Assembly (NCBI RefSeq): GCF_003201595.1 | Contig: NZ_QJJS01000005.1 | Span: 186,001 to 250,000 of the forward strand | Direction: 5' to 3' | Length of the DNA: 64,000 bases | Origin: Sphaerotilus hippei | GTDB lineage: Bacteria; Pseudomonadota; Gammaproteobacteria; Burkholderiales; Burkholderiaceae_C | Shown here: piece after piece, positions 32,773-41,216 of the stretch | Numbering within the stretch: position 1 is the first letter of the stretch | Layout: every line of letters starts with the position of its first letter | Notes under the pieces: generated by a model | Databases searched by the model: none | Seen by the model: only the letters and a program-made list of their open reading frames with translations | Told to the model about the DNA's origin: nothing | Made by a program: the position numbers and the translations under genes

Positions 32773-34404
32773 TCAGCGCAGGAAGAGTCGGTAGACCGGG
32801 TTGTCGCTCTCTTCCACCCAGGGGTAGTCCAGCGTGTTGAGGAAGCGGCGGAAGCTCGCCCGGTCGCTGCGCGGCACCTGGATGCCCACCAGGATGCGGC
32901 CGTAGTCCGCGCCCTGGTTGCGGTAGTGGAACAGGCTGATGTTCCAGCTCGGGTGCAGGCTCGACAGGAAGCGCATCAGCGCGCCGGGCCGCTCGGGGAA
33001 GACGAAGCGGAACAGCCGCTCGTTCTCGGTGAGGGGCGAATGCCCGCCGACCATGTGGCGCAGATGCTCCTTGGCCAGGTCGTCGTGGCTGAGGTCGATC
33101 GCGTCGAAGCCGTGCTGGCGGAAGGTGTCGGCGATCTCGACCGACTCGCCGCGCCGGCTCATGCCCACGCCGACGAAGATGTGCGCCACCCGCTCGTCGG
33201 AGATGCGGTAGTTGAACTCGGTCACGCTGCGCGGGCCGAGCAGCTCGCAGAAGCGCCGGAACGAGCCCCGCTCCTCCGGGATCGTGACGGCGAACAGCGC
33301 CTCCCGCTCCTCGCCCATCTCGGCCCGTTCGGCCACGAAGCGCAGCCGGTCGAAGTTCATGTTCGCGCCGCAGGTGATGGCCACGAAGGTCTTGCCGGTG
33401 CAGCCGGTGCGCTCCACGTACTGCTTGACGGCCGCCACGCTCAGGCCGCCCGAGGGCTCGATGATCGAGCGCGTGTCCTGGAACACGTCCTTGATGGCTG
33501 CGCAGACCGCGTCGGTGTCGACCACCATGAACTCGTCGACCAGCTCGCGCGCGATGCGGAAGGTCTCCTCGCCCACCTGCTTGACGGCGGTGCCGTCGGC
33601 GAACAGGCCGACGTCGTTGAGCCGCACCCGCTTGCCGGCCTGGACCGAGCGCATCATCGCGTCCGAGTCGGTGGTCTGCACGCCGATGACCCGGATCTCC
33701 GGGCGCACCGCCTTCAGGTAGGCGGCCACGCCCGAGATCAGTCCGCCCCCGCCGATGGCCACGAAGACCGCGTCGATCGGGCCCTGGTGCTGGCGCAGGA
33801 TCTCCATCGCGATCGTGCCCTGGCCGGCGATGACCAGCGGGTCGTCGAAGGGGTGCACGAAGGTCAGGTGGTCGCGCTGCGCGATCTGGACCGCGGTCTC
33901 GTAGGCATCGGAGTAGCTGTCGCCCTCCAGCACCACCTCGCCCTTCAGGGCACGGACGGCATCGACCTTGACCTGCGGGGTCGTGCGGGGCATCACGATC
34001 AGCGCCCGGCAGCCCAGGCGCTGCGCGCCCAGCGCCACGCCCTGGGCGTGGTTGCCGGCCGACGCGCAGATCACGCCGCGCGCCAGTTCCTCGGCCGACA
34101 GGTGGGCCATCTTGTTGTAGGCGCCACGCAGCTTGAAGCTGAAGACCGGCTGGTTGTCTTCGCGCTTGAGCAGCACCTGGTTGCCCAGCCGCGCCGACAG
34201 GTTGCGTGCGGTCTCGAGCTCGGTCTCGCGAGCCACGTCGTAGACCTTGGCGGTCAGGATGCGTGGCAGGTAGCGACTCAGGATGGCTTCGCGCGGCGTC
34301 GGGCCGGTGCCGGCCCGGGGCTTGCGGCGTGCGGCGGTGGCCGAGGGAGGGGTGTCCGGGACAGAGGCGGGGCTGGTGGAACGCTTGGCGCGCGCGGTGG
34401 GCAT
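32773..34404 (-). CDS. ilvA: Threonine ammonia-lyase, biosynthetic
   Basis: This 543-residue PLP enzyme makes 2-oxobutanoate from threonine, the first step of isoleucine synthesis. The catalytic domain shows the PLP lysine in FSFKLRGA, GNHAQGVALGA and the glycine loop AIGGGGLISG. Two C-terminal ACT-like domains (from about residue 370) begin EREALFAVTIPEERGSFRRF, indicating feedback control by isoleucine. An N-terminal basic, Ser/Pro-rich extension of about 45 residues is not part of the usual enzyme. The ATG at 34404 has no clear ribosome-binding site. A separate terminator and sRNA candidate lie upstream. Confidence 0.96.
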   Translation of the reverse strand: MPTARAKRSTSPASVPDTPPSATAARRKPRAGTGPTPREAILSRYLPRILTAKVYDVARETELETARNLSARLGNQVLLKREDNQPVFSFKLRGAYNKMAHLSAEELARGVICASAGNHAQGVALGAQRLGCRALIVMPRTTPQVKVDAVRALKGEVVLEGDSYSDAYETAVQIAQRDHLTFVHPFDDPLVIAGQGTIAMEILRQHQGPIDAVFVAIGGGGLISGVAAYLKAVRPEIRVIGVQTTDSDAMMRSVQAGKRVRLNDVGLFADGTAVKQVGEETFRIARELVDEFMVVDTDAVCAAIKDVFQDTRSIIEPSGGLSVAAVKQYVERTGCTGKTFVAITCGANMNFDRLRFVAERAEMGEEREALFAVTIPEERGSFRRFCELLGPRSVTEFNYRISDERVAHIFVGVGMSRRGESVEIADTFRQHGFDAIDLSHDDLAKEHLRHMVGGHSPLTENERLFRFVFPERPGALMRFLSSLHPSWNISLFHYRNQGADYGRILVGIQVPRSDRASFRRFLNTLDYPWVEESDNPVYRLFLR

Positions 34405-34440
34405 GGGATGGTCTGCGGCTGGCGGGTCAGGGAGCCTTCG

Positions 34441-34446
34441 ATCATA
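34441..34446 (-). promoter_or_regulatory. Putative -10 for ilvA
   Basis: TATGAT on minus lies between the sRNA terminator (34459-34489) and the ilvA ATG (34404), giving a leader of about 30 nt. No clear -35 is seen because the T tract occupies that region. It would allow ilvA to be expressed independently of the upstream terminator. Confidence 0.35.
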
Positions 34447-34458
34447 AGCCGCACGGGC

Positions 34459-34489
34459 AAAAAAAAGCCCGAGGCATGAACCTCGGGCT
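34459..34489 (-). terminator. Strong intrinsic terminator upstream of ilvA
   Basis: A perfect 9-bp stem (34466-34474 with 34481-34489) with a 6-nt loop is followed on minus by an 8-nt T tract (34466-34459). It ends 54 bp before the ilvA start codon. Confidence 0.9.
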
Positions 34490-34566
34490 GAATCCACCTT
34501 TAGAGGAGGGTGGAGGAGACAATCGGTGTGAGGGCAAACCAGTAATGCTGATTCAGCGCAACACGT
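34459..34566 (-). ncRNA. Candidate small RNA with two anti-Shine-Dalgarno CUCCU motifs
   Basis: On minus, a promoter-like pair (34601-34573) precedes about 108 nt ending at a textbook terminator. The RNA contains CUCCU at 34518-34514 and again within the 10-nt loop (34508-34499) of a 6-bp hairpin (34514-34509 with 34498-34493). No start codon with a meaningful ORF is present. CUCCU is complementary to ribosome-binding sites, as in several known sRNA families that expose CCUCC in loops. The alternative is an ilvA leader with an attenuator, but no leader peptide rich in Ile, Val, Leu or Thr codons is visible. Confidence 0.55.
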
Positions 34567-34572
34567 GATACA

Positions 34573-34601
34573 AGTTTAACCCAATCGATGCTGCATTGCA
34601 A
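34573..34601 (-). promoter_or_regulatory. Putative promoter of the small RNA
   Basis: TTGCAA (34601-34596) and TAAACT (34578-34573) are separated by 17 bp; each matches the sigma-70 consensus at 4 of 6 positions. The predicted start is near 34566. Confidence 0.45.
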
Positions 34602-34703
34602 CGCAGGCCGTCAAGACCGATGAAACGCCGGTCGGGAACGGGACGGGGAGGGCATGGCGATAATCCGCCCGATCCCCTCACCGAGACACGGAAGCACGCA
34701 ATC

Positions 34704-35141
34704 ATGGAATGCACCATCCACTGGATGCCCTCGTCGGGCATGGCTTTTTCGGCCGAGACCGGCAGCGGACACCTGATCACGATGGACGGCGCGCCCGAAG
34801 GGGGCGGCCGCAACCTGGCGCCCCGCCCGATGGAGACCCTGCTGGCCGGCGCCGGTGCCTGCACCGCCTACGACGTGGTGCTGATCCTCAAGCGCGGGCG
34901 CCATCAGATCGAAGGCTGCCAGGTGCAGGTCAAGGCGGACCGCGCCGAGACCGAGCCCAAGGTGTTCACGCGCATCGTGATGCACTTCGTCGTGACCGGC
35001 CGCGCGCTGCCGCAGGCTGCCGTCCAGCGGGCGGTGCAGATGTCCTACGACAAGTACTGCTCGGCCACCGCCATGCTGGCCAAGACCGCCGAGATCGTGC
35101 TCGAGGTCGAGGTCAGGGACTCGGCCGCCCCCGCGACCTGA
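34704..35141 (+). CDS. OsmC family protein
   Basis: This 145-residue protein resembles the YhfA-like branch of OsmC/Ohr, small dimeric proteins whose members reduce peroxides with a Cys pair. Both conserved cysteines are visible, one in AGAGACTAYDVV and one in DKYCSATAML. The N-terminus is the usual beta-strand start (MECTIHWMPSSGMAFSAE). The ATG at 34704 follows a GGAAG site; the frame stays open upstream to 34596, but that part overlaps the sRNA promoter and is not conserved in style. It ends 3 bp from the convergent coq7. The peroxidase role is by family only. Confidence 0.92.
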   Translation: MECTIHWMPSSGMAFSAETGSGHLITMDGAPEGGGRNLAPRPMETLLAGAGACTAYDVVLILKRGRHQIEGCQVQVKADRAETEPKVFTRIVMHFVVTGRALPQAAVQRAVQMSYDKYCSATAMLAKTAEIVLEVEVRDSAAPAT

Positions 35142-35144
35142 GCA

Positions 35145-35816
35145 TCAGATCCGGTGGGCGACGGTGGTCATCACCCTGGCCGCCGCACGCATCGTCCACC
35201 GCACGGGAGCGGGCAGGGCCACGCCCCCCGAGTCCAGCGCTTCCCGGGCATGGCGGACTTCGTCGTCGCGCATCTGCGTGACGATGGCTCTGGACGCGTG
35301 ATCCTGTGCTGGCAGCCGTTCGAGGTGGCCGTCCAGGTGCTGTTCCACCTGGCGTTCGGTCTCGACCACGAAGCCCAGGCTGACCCGGTCGCCCGCCACG
35401 CCGGCGACCGCGCCGATCGTGAAGGCGCCGGCGTACCACAGCGGGGTCAGCCAGCTGATGCGGTCGCCCAGTTCGTCGAGGCGCTCCTTGGTCCACGCGA
35501 GGTGATCGACCTCATCCTGTGCAGCATGCTCCAGTTGGGTGCGCAACTGCGGCGAGCGGGTGGTCAGGGCCTGGGCCTGGTAGAGCGCCTGGGCACACAC
35601 TTCCCCGACGTGATTCACCCGCATCAAGGCCCCGGCCAGGCGACGCTCCGGCTCCGACAGCTCGCTGGCGTCCTGCCGGTCGATCTCCAGCGTCCGGGCC
35701 GGATTGGCTCGGCTGGCGCAGGAGGCGCCCGAGACCGTCCTGAGCGCGTGGTCGATGGACATCAGCAGCCGGTCGACCGGGCTGAACCGTGGAGAAGGCG
35801 AGTGGGTGCCTGACAT
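35145..35816 (-). CDS. coq7: 2-polyprenyl-3-methyl-6-methoxy-1,4-benzoquinone monooxygenase
   Basis: This 223-residue di-iron hydroxylase acts in ubiquinone synthesis. The carboxylate and His ligands expected for the ferritin-like four-helix fold are present in [38 protein letters not shown] and [14 protein letters not shown] hydrophobic segment ([20 protein letters not shown]) is suited to membrane association. The ATG at 35816 gives the usual length; the upstream in-frame extension to 35969 is not supported. It is preceded by a 231-bp interval shared with the divergent porin gene. Confidence 0.95.
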   Translation of the reverse strand: MSGTHSPSPRFSPVDRLLMSIDHALRTVSGASCASRANPARTLEIDRQDASELSEPERRLAGALMRVNHVGEVCAQALYQAQALTTRSPQLRTQLEHAAQDEVDHLAWTKERLDELGDRISWLTPLWYAGAFTIGAVAGVAGDRVSLGFVVETERQVEQHLDGHLERLPAQDHASRAIVTQMRDDEVRHAREALDSGGVALPAPVRWTMRAAARVMTTVAHRI

Positions 35817-36047
35817 GCGTGGACCTCTGGGTTGGCCTGGGGCCTGTATTGGATCTGCTCGAGCCGTGTCCGGATTGACGCGTTGCTGACAGACAACAGC
35901 TGACATCCAGTCGCCATCCGGCCTTGGTAATCTCCGCTCCGGTCTGGTGCAATACCCGCTTGCTTCCACTGAGGGAGCAGGACAGATCAGCTCTTCAGCC
36001 AGGTTCAGATTCTGAGCTTCTGCTGATTAACCTAGGAGATCGTTGCA

Positions 36048-37082
36048 ATGAAAAAATCCCTCCTCGCCCTGGCCGCGCTGTGCGCGTTTGCCGGTGCCGC
36101 TTCCGCTCAGTCGTCTGTCACCCTGTTCGGCGTCGTGGACGTCAACGCCCGCCAAGTCAAGAACGGTGACACCAAGCAGACCCAGCTGGGCACCGACGGC
36201 CTGTCGAGCAGCCGCCTGGGCTTCCGTGGCGTCGAAGACCTCGGTGGTGGCCTGAAGGCCGGCTTCTGGCTGGAATCGCAGGTCCAGGCCGATGGCGGCA
36301 CCGCCAACGCCACCCGTTTCTGGCACCGTCGTGCCACCGTGAGCCTGATGGGCTCGTTCGGTGAAGTGCGCCTGGGCCGTCAGCTGGACCCGTCGTACAA
36401 CGCCTGGGGCGCTTACGACACGTTCAACACCAATGGCCTGGCTGATCTGGGCTCGCTGGTGTCGGTGCTTGGTTCCGGTGCGGACACCAAGTCCCGCATC
36501 GACAACGGCGTGAACTACATCCTGCCGTCGAACCTGGGTGGTTTCTACGGTGAAGTGGCTGCCGCTCCTGGCGAAGGCACGGCTGGCAAGAAGTACATCG
36601 GCACCCGCCTGGGTTATGCCGCCGGTCCGGTGGACGTGTCGCTGGGCTATGGCCAGACCGACGCTTCGCTGAGCACCGACGACAAGCTGAAGGTGCTGTC
36701 GCTGGCCGCTTCGTATGACCTGAAGGTCGTCAAGCTGTTCGGCGCCGTGGTGCAGAGCAAGTACCTGTCGCAGAAGCAGCGCGTCAGCCACGTCGGCGTG
36801 ATCGTGCCGGTCAGCACCGCGGGCAAGTTCCGCGTCTCGTTCGCGAACTCCAACCTGTCGGGCACGAGCACGACGGGTGCCAGCGTCGACGCGAACGATG
36901 CCAACCAGTTCGCCCTGGGTTACATCCACTCGCTGTCCAAGCGCACCGAGCTGTACACCACCTACGCGCAGATCAAGAACAAGGGCTCGTCGGCCCTGTC
37001 GGTCGCCACGGTCAACGGCTACACCATCAAGGCTGGCGACAAGTCGCGTGGCCTGGAATTCGGCGTCAAGCACAGCTTCTGA
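36048..37082 (+). CDS. Gram-negative outer-membrane porin
   Basis: The 344-residue general porin has a signal peptide (1-20, ending ASA) and the betaproteobacterial porin start QSSVTLFGVVDVNARQV. The strand SSRLGFRGVEDLGGGLKAGFWLESQ and the terminal phenylalanine of GLEFGVKHSF, required for outer-membrane insertion, are also present. Codon use is strongly biased (almost only CTG, GGC, AAG), consistent with high expression. An AGGAG site precedes the ATG and a strong terminator follows. The 231-bp upstream interval (35817-36047) holds its promoter, but I could not single out convincing hexamers. Confidence 0.96.
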   Translation: MKKSLLALAALCAFAGAASAQSSVTLFGVVDVNARQVKNGDTKQTQLGTDGLSSSRLGFRGVEDLGGGLKAGFWLESQVQADGGTANATRFWHRRATVSLMGSFGEVRLGRQLDPSYNAWGAYDTFNTNGLADLGSLVSVLGSGADTKSRIDNGVNYILPSNLGGFYGEVAAAPGEGTAGKKYIGTRLGYAAGPVDVSLGYGQTDASLSTDDKLKVLSLAASYDLKVVKLFGAVVQSKYLSQKQRVSHVGVIVPVSTAGKFRVSFANSNLSGTSTTGASVDANDANQFALGYIHSLSKRTELYTTYAQIKNKGSSALSVATVNGYTIKAGDKSRGLEFGVKHSF

Positions 37083-37130
37083 TCGAAGCTGGGCTCGAAC
37101 CCTCGCCTCGCGGTGAGGGTCGTGCCGTGG

Positions 37131-37156
37131 AAGCCGCCCCTCCGGGCGGCTTTTTT
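37131..37156 (+). terminator. Intrinsic terminator of the porin gene
   Basis: A perfect 9-bp stem (37131-37139 with 37144-37152) with a 4-nt loop runs into six Ts (37151-37156). Confidence 0.92.
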
Positions 37157-37186
37157 CATGGGTGAGACCCGTTTCGGGAGCGTGAT

Positions 37187-37957
37187 GTGAAGGCTGCGGT
37201 CGGTGGGCGCGAAGCTCCGGTGTCATGGCGGGGTCGGCGAGGCCGGTGGCCGTCGCTCGTGCTGCTCTGCGGCGTGCTGGCGGCCTGTGCCTCAGGGCAG
37301 ACCGGTGGGCCGGTGGCTGCGGCGCCGGCAGAGGCCGCCGAGTCGGCGTGGTCGGCCCAGCGGCTGCCGGGCAAGCGCGAGACGATCTACGCCGCCTCGA
37401 ACCGCCAGGGGCGGCCGTGCGTCGAGGCCGTGGCGGATCGCTCGGCCAGCCTGTGGCGCCGCCGCACCAGTGTGGCCGTGCCACAACTGGATCGGATCGA
37501 CTTTTCGTGGTGGGTGCACAACCTGGCGGAGGGCGCCTCCGTGGCCGAGGCCAGCCGGGACGACGCGGCGGCGAGGGTGGTGCTGGCCTTCGAGGGTGAC
37601 GACGAGCGTCTGTCGCTGCGCAACCGGGCCTTGTTCGACCTGGCCGAGGCGATGACCGGCGAGCGTCCGCCGCATTCCACGCTGATGTACGTCTGGGACG
37701 CGACGGCTCCGGTGGGCAGCGTGATCGTCAGCAGCCGCAGCGACCGGGTCCGCAAGATCGTCGTCGAGTCCGGGGCGCAGCGCCTGGGCCAGTGGCGGGA
37801 CTACGAGCGGGATCTGGTCGGTGACTTCCGCCGGGCGTTCGGCGAGGAGCCGGGTCCGCTCACCGGCGTGGCCTACATGACCGATGGCGACAACACCGGC
37901 AGCCGCGTGCGCGCCTGTTACGGGCGCTCGCGCCTGCGGGGCCGCGAGATCGACTGA
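37187..37957 (+). CDS. DUF3047 domain lipoprotein
   Basis: The 256-residue protein starts at GTG (37187) after a GGGAG site. A signal peptide ends in a lipobox, L31-A-A-C34, so it is probably a lipoprotein. The remainder matches the uncharacterised DUF3047 family, with LFDLAEAMTGERPPHSTLMYVWD in the middle and the closing GVAYMTDGDNTGSRVRACYG. Function is unknown. It stands alone between the porin terminator and the convergent lptM gene, 14 bp away. Confidence 0.82.
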   Translation: MKAAVGGREAPVSWRGRRGRWPSLVLLCGVLAACASGQTGGPVAAAPAEAAESAWSAQRLPGKRETIYAASNRQGRPCVEAVADRSASLWRRRTSVAVPQLDRIDFSWWVHNLAEGASVAEASRDDAAARVVLAFEGDDERLSLRNRALFDLAEAMTGERPPHSTLMYVWDATAPVGSVIVSSRSDRVRKIVVESGAQRLGQWRDYERDLVGDFRRAFGEEPGPLTGVAYMTDGDNTGSRVRACYGRSRLRGREID

Positions 37958-37971
37958 AGGTGTGCCGGGGC

Positions 37972-38193
37972 TCAGCCCCCGGTCGCCGGGGCCGAGGTCG
38001 GGGTCGGCAGCTTCAGGGCGCCCTTCTGTCCGCAGCCGCCCAGCAGCAGCGCGGCACCGATCGCGCAGGCGATCCACGGCGCGATCCCCCGGGTGCTGCG
38101 CCGGGATGCTCCACCGCCGTGGTTGGTGAACCGCGACCCGTGCTGCGCAGGGGTGGGGGTGGGCGCTAAACTGGATCGGAAGCGACTGCTCAT
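37972..38193 (-). CDS. lptM: LPS-assembly lipoprotein LptM (YifL-like)
   Basis: This 73-residue protein has a polar N-terminal part of about 35 residues, a hydrophobic segment and the lipobox GGCGQKGALKLP, the LptM signature. LptM assists maturation of the LptDE translocon in the outer membrane. The ATG at 38193 is 19 bp from the divergent cyaY start. In many betaproteobacteria lptM is followed by lysA; here the next gene on its 3' side is the convergent DUF3047 gene, so lysA has moved or is missing from this locus. Confidence 0.82.
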   Translation of the reverse strand: MSSRFRSSLAPTPTPAQHGSRFTNHGGGASRRSTRGIAPWIACAIGAALLLGGCGQKGALKLPTPTSAPATGG

Positions 38194-38212
38194 CCTCCCA
38201 ATTCTAGCGATC

Positions 38213-38575
38213 ATGGAACCGACGACCCCCTCCACCTCCGCACTGTCCGATGCCCGATACCACCAGCTGGCCAGTGCGGTGCTGGCCGGCATCGAGGCCA
38301 CCGTCGATCGCTGGCTCGACGACGACGTGATCGACATCGACAGCCACCGCACCGGCGGGCTGCTCGAGCTGAGCTTTCCCGGCGGCAGCAAGATCATCAT
38401 CAACATGCAGCCACCGCTGCACGAGATCTGGATGGCCGCTCAGGCGGGCGGCTACCACTACCGTTGCGTCGACGAGCGCTGGGTCGATACCCGTACGGGC
38501 GATGAGTTCTTCGCCGCCTTGTCCGCCCAGGCCAGTCGCCAGGGCGGCAAGCCGCTGGTGTTCGTGGCGGGCTGA
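38213..38575 (+). CDS. cyaY: Frataxin-like iron donor CyaY
   Basis: The 120-residue protein is the bacterial frataxin, which binds iron and tunes IscS-dependent Fe-S assembly. An acidic first helix and ridge (DRWLDDDVIDIDSHRTGG) lead into the beta-sheet (LLELSFPGGSKIIINMQPPLHEIWMA) and the HYRCVDERWVDTRTGDEF segment. The ATG at 38213 is divergent from lptM, a conserved betaproteobacterial arrangement. It ends 15 bp from the convergent PBP1A gene. Confidence 0.95.
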   Translation: MEPTTPSTSALSDARYHQLASAVLAGIEATVDRWLDDDVIDIDSHRTGGLLELSFPGGSKIIINMQPPLHEIWMAAQAGGYHYRCVDERWVDTRTGDEFFAALSAQASRQGGKPLVFVAG

Positions 38576-38590
38576 CGCCGCGGCGCGGCC

Positions 38591-40963
38591 TCAGTTGCGG
38601 AACAGGTCGAGGATGCCTTTGCGCTCCTCGGTGCTGGGCGCCTGCGGGGCGTTGTCCTCCATGCCCAGCGAGCCGATGCCGGCGCCGTGGGTGTTCTCTT
38701 CGTAGTACCAATCGCCGCCGACGTTGATGACCCCTTCGGGCGCGGTGTATTCCTTGACGGGCACCGAACGCAGGGCCTTGCTCATGAAGTCGATCCAGAC
38801 GGGCAGGGCCAGGCCGCCGCCGGTCTCCTTGTCCCCGAGCTTGTGGGGCTGGTCGTAGCCGATCCACACCACGCCGACCAGCTTCTGGCTGAAGCCGGCG
38901 AACCAGGCGTCCATCGAGTCGTTGGTGGTGCCGGTCTTGCCGTAGAGGTCGGGGCGCTTCAGGCTGCTCTGCGCCTTGGCGGCAGTGCCTGAACGGGTGA
39001 CCTCCTGCAGCAGCGTGTCCATCACGAAGGCGTTGCGGGCCGGGATGGCGCGCATGTCGTCGCTGAGCTGCGGCGGCTGCGATTGTGCGATCACCCGGCC
39101 GCGGGCATCGGCGATGCGGCTGATCAGGCTCGGATTGATCCGGTAGCCGCCATTGGCGAAGACCGCATAGGCGCTGGCCATCTGCATCGGGGTGACGCTG
39201 CCGGCGCCGAGTGCCATCGTCAGGTAGGGCGGGTGACGTTCGGCCTCGAACCCGAAGCGGCTGATCCAGCCCTGGGCATAGGTCGGGCCGATCGACTGCA
39301 GCACCCGGATCGAGACCATGTTCTTCGACTTGGCCAGGCCGCGGCGCAGCGACATCGGCCCGTCGAACTGGCCGTCGTAGTTCTTGGGCTCCCAGGGCTG
39401 GCTGCCGGTCGAGCCGGCATCGAAGAACAGCGGGGCATCGTTGACCACCGTGGTCGGCCCCAGTCCCTTCTCCAGCGCGGCGGAGTAGATGAAGGGCTTG
39501 AAGCTCGAGCCGGGCTGACGCCAGGCCTGGGTGACGTGGTTGAACTTGTTGCGGGTGAAGTCGAAGCCGCCCACCAGCGCGCGCACCTCGCCGGTCACGG
39601 GATCGAGCGCGACGAAGGCACCTTCCACTTCCGGGCGGTGCATCACGGCCCAGTCGCCCTTGGGCGACTTCAGCAGGCGCAGCACCGCGCCGCGCCGGAT
39701 CTGGGGCGGCTCGCTGCCGCTGCTGCGCAGTGCACTGGCGGCCATGCGCACGGACTCGCCGGTGAGGTTGAAGGTCTCGCCGTTCTGCAGCATCACCTTG
39801 ATGCTGCGGGCGTCGGCGCGCAGCACGACCGCGCTGCGCAGGTCGCCGTAGTCGGGATGCTCTTCCAGGGCTTCGGCGACCCGGGCGTCGAGCTTGCGAT
39901 CGTCGTCGGCCGGCAGGCTGACGTAGGCCTCCGGGCCGCGGTAGGCCTTGCGGCGCTCGAAGTCCAGCAGCCCCTTGCGCAGGGCCTGGTAGGCGGTCTC
40001 CTGTTCGGTGGTCTGGATCGACAGCGTGATGTTCAGGCCACGCGTGTAGGTGTCTTCCCCATATTGTGCGTAGACCATCTGGCGGACCATTTCGGCCACG
40101 TATTCGGCATGGACACGCGGGGCGGCCGTGCTGGTGTCGCGGTAGACCAGCTTCTGCGCCAGGGCCTCGTCGTGCTGCTCCTGCGTGATGAAGCGGGTCT
40201 CCAGCATCCGGTCGATGATGTGGCGCTGGCGGGTCTCGGCGCGTTTCGGGTTGACGATCGGGTTGTAGGCCGATGGTGCCTTGGGCAGGCCGGCGAGCAT
40301 CGCGGCCTCGGCGGGGGTGATCTGGTCGAGCGGCTTGCCGAAGTAGATCTCGCTGGCGGCAGCGAAGCCGTAGGCCCGCTGCCCCAGGTAGATCTGGTTC
40401 ATGTAGACCTCGAGGATCTTTTCCTTCGACAGCAGGCGCTCGATCTTCAGTGCCAGCAGGATCTCGTAGATCTTGCGCGTGAAGGTCTTTTCGGTGGAGA
40501 GGTAGAAGTTGCGCGCCAGCTGCATCGTGATCGTCGATGCGCCCTGGCTGCGCACCTCGCGCAGGTTCTCGAGGCCGGCTCGCAGCACGCCGACGTAGTC
40601 GACGCCGCTGTGTTCGTAGAAGCGGGAGTCCTCGATCGCCAGCACCGCGTTCTGCATCACCTTGGGGATCTGCCCGATGGGCAGGTAGCTGCGGCGCTCC
40701 TCGCCGAACTCGCCCAGCAGCACGCCGTCCGCCGAGTAAATACGCATGGGCAACTTGGGCCGATAGTCGATCATGCTGTTGACCGATGGCAGATTCGGGT
40801 AGGCCATCGCCAGCGCGATCCCCAGAACGCACAGACCGGCAAACGCAACCGTTAGCAACCCCCCGATCAGCCACCCGAAGACACGGGCTACCATCGCAAC
40901 CGGATTGCGGGAGCCGGGTCGGCCGGACGGGCGTGAGGAGGGGGTGGAGGAGGATTCGCTCAT
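38591..40963 (-). CDS. mrcA: Penicillin-binding protein 1A (bifunctional glycosyltransferase/transpeptidase)
   Basis: This 790-residue class A PBP polymerises and crosslinks peptidoglycan. After a transmembrane anchor (about 25-50) comes a GT51 domain with the catalytic Glu in AIEDSRFYEHSGVDYVG and the STITMQLARNFYLS segment. An OB-like insert follows, then the transpeptidase with SSFKPF (SxxK), SKN and YGKTGTTND (KTG). I chose the ATG at 40963; an in-frame GTG at 41008 lies upstream of a perfect TATAAT and so would not be transcribed from that promoter. It is divergent from pilM, the usual neighbour. Confidence 0.97.
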   Translation of the reverse strand: MSESSSTPSSRPSGRPGSRNPVAMVARVFGWLIGGLLTVAFAGLCVLGIALAMAYPNLPSVNSMIDYRPKLPMRIYSADGVLLGEFGEERRSYLPIGQIPKVMQNAVLAIEDSRFYEHSGVDYVGVLRAGLENLREVRSQGASTITMQLARNFYLSTEKTFTRKIYEILLALKIERLLSKEKILEVYMNQIYLGQRAYGFAAASEIYFGKPLDQITPAEAAMLAGLPKAPSAYNPIVNPKRAETRQRHIIDRMLETRFITQEQHDEALAQKLVYRDTSTAAPRVHAEYVAEMVRQMVYAQYGEDTYTRGLNITLSIQTTEQETAYQALRKGLLDFERRKAYRGPEAYVSLPADDDRKLDARVAEALEEHPDYGDLRSAVVLRADARSIKVMLQNGETFNLTGESVRMAASALRSSGSEPPQIRRGAVLRLLKSPKGDWAVMHRPEVEGAFVALDPVTGEVRALVGGFDFTRNKFNHVTQAWRQPGSSFKPFIYSAALEKGLGPTTVVNDAPLFFDAGSTGSQPWEPKNYDGQFDGPMSLRRGLAKSKNMVSIRVLQSIGPTYAQGWISRFGFEAERHPPYLTMALGAGSVTPMQMASAYAVFANGGYRINPSLISRIADARGRVIAQSQPPQLSDDMRAIPARNAFVMDTLLQEVTRSGTAAKAQSSLKRPDLYGKTGTTNDSMDAWFAGFSQKLVGVVWIGYDQPHKLGDKETGGGLALPVWIDFMSKALRSVPVKEYTAPEGVINVGGDWYYEENTHGAGIGSLGMEDNAPQAPSTEERKGILDLFRN

Positions 40964-40987
40964 GGGGGAGATGCGTCGAGGCCAGCG

Positions 40988-40993
40988 ATTATA
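40988..40993 (-). promoter_or_regulatory. -10 element for mrcA
   Basis: A perfect TATAAT on minus lies 25 bp before the mrcA ATG. No good -35 is seen 16-18 bp upstream. It supports the shorter PBP1A start. Confidence 0.45.
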
Positions 40994-41132
40994 GGAACGG
41001 GGTGACACGGGCCCTGGCCCAGGTCGGTTCGATCATGATCCGTGCAGCAGTTCTCGTTTTCCGGTCGTGCCATGAAGGCCGTGTACGTGTGCCTTTTGCA
41101 ACGAGCGGGAACGCGAAAATACGGGAAAATCT

Positions 41133-41161
41133 TTGTACATCAATGGCTTTATTGCTAGCAT
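41133..41161 (+). promoter_or_regulatory. AT-rich putative pilM promoter
   Basis: TTGTAC (41133-41138) and TAGCAT (41156-41161) are spaced by 17 bp in the most AT-rich stretch of the interval (26 of 60 bases are G or C in 41101-41160). The match is moderate. Confidence 0.3.
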
Positions 41162-41216
41162 TGAAGTAACTTATTAACTGCTCGTGTCGGGTGGACGCAC
41201 GGCTGTGGGGAAACGC

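Noticed and set aside
34459-34566. ilvA attenuator with leader peptide
   Set aside because: No start codon followed by Ile, Val, Leu or Thr codons precedes the terminator. It is kept only as the alternative to the sRNA call.
34596-34703. In-frame upstream extension of the OsmC protein
   Set aside because: It overlaps the sRNA promoter on the other strand and reads as non-conserved Arg/Pro-rich sequence; the ATG at 34704 has a GGAAG site.
40964-41008. Fifteen-residue N-terminal extension of PBP1A from a GTG
   Set aside because: A perfect TATAAT lies inside it, so transcripts from that promoter would start after the GTG.
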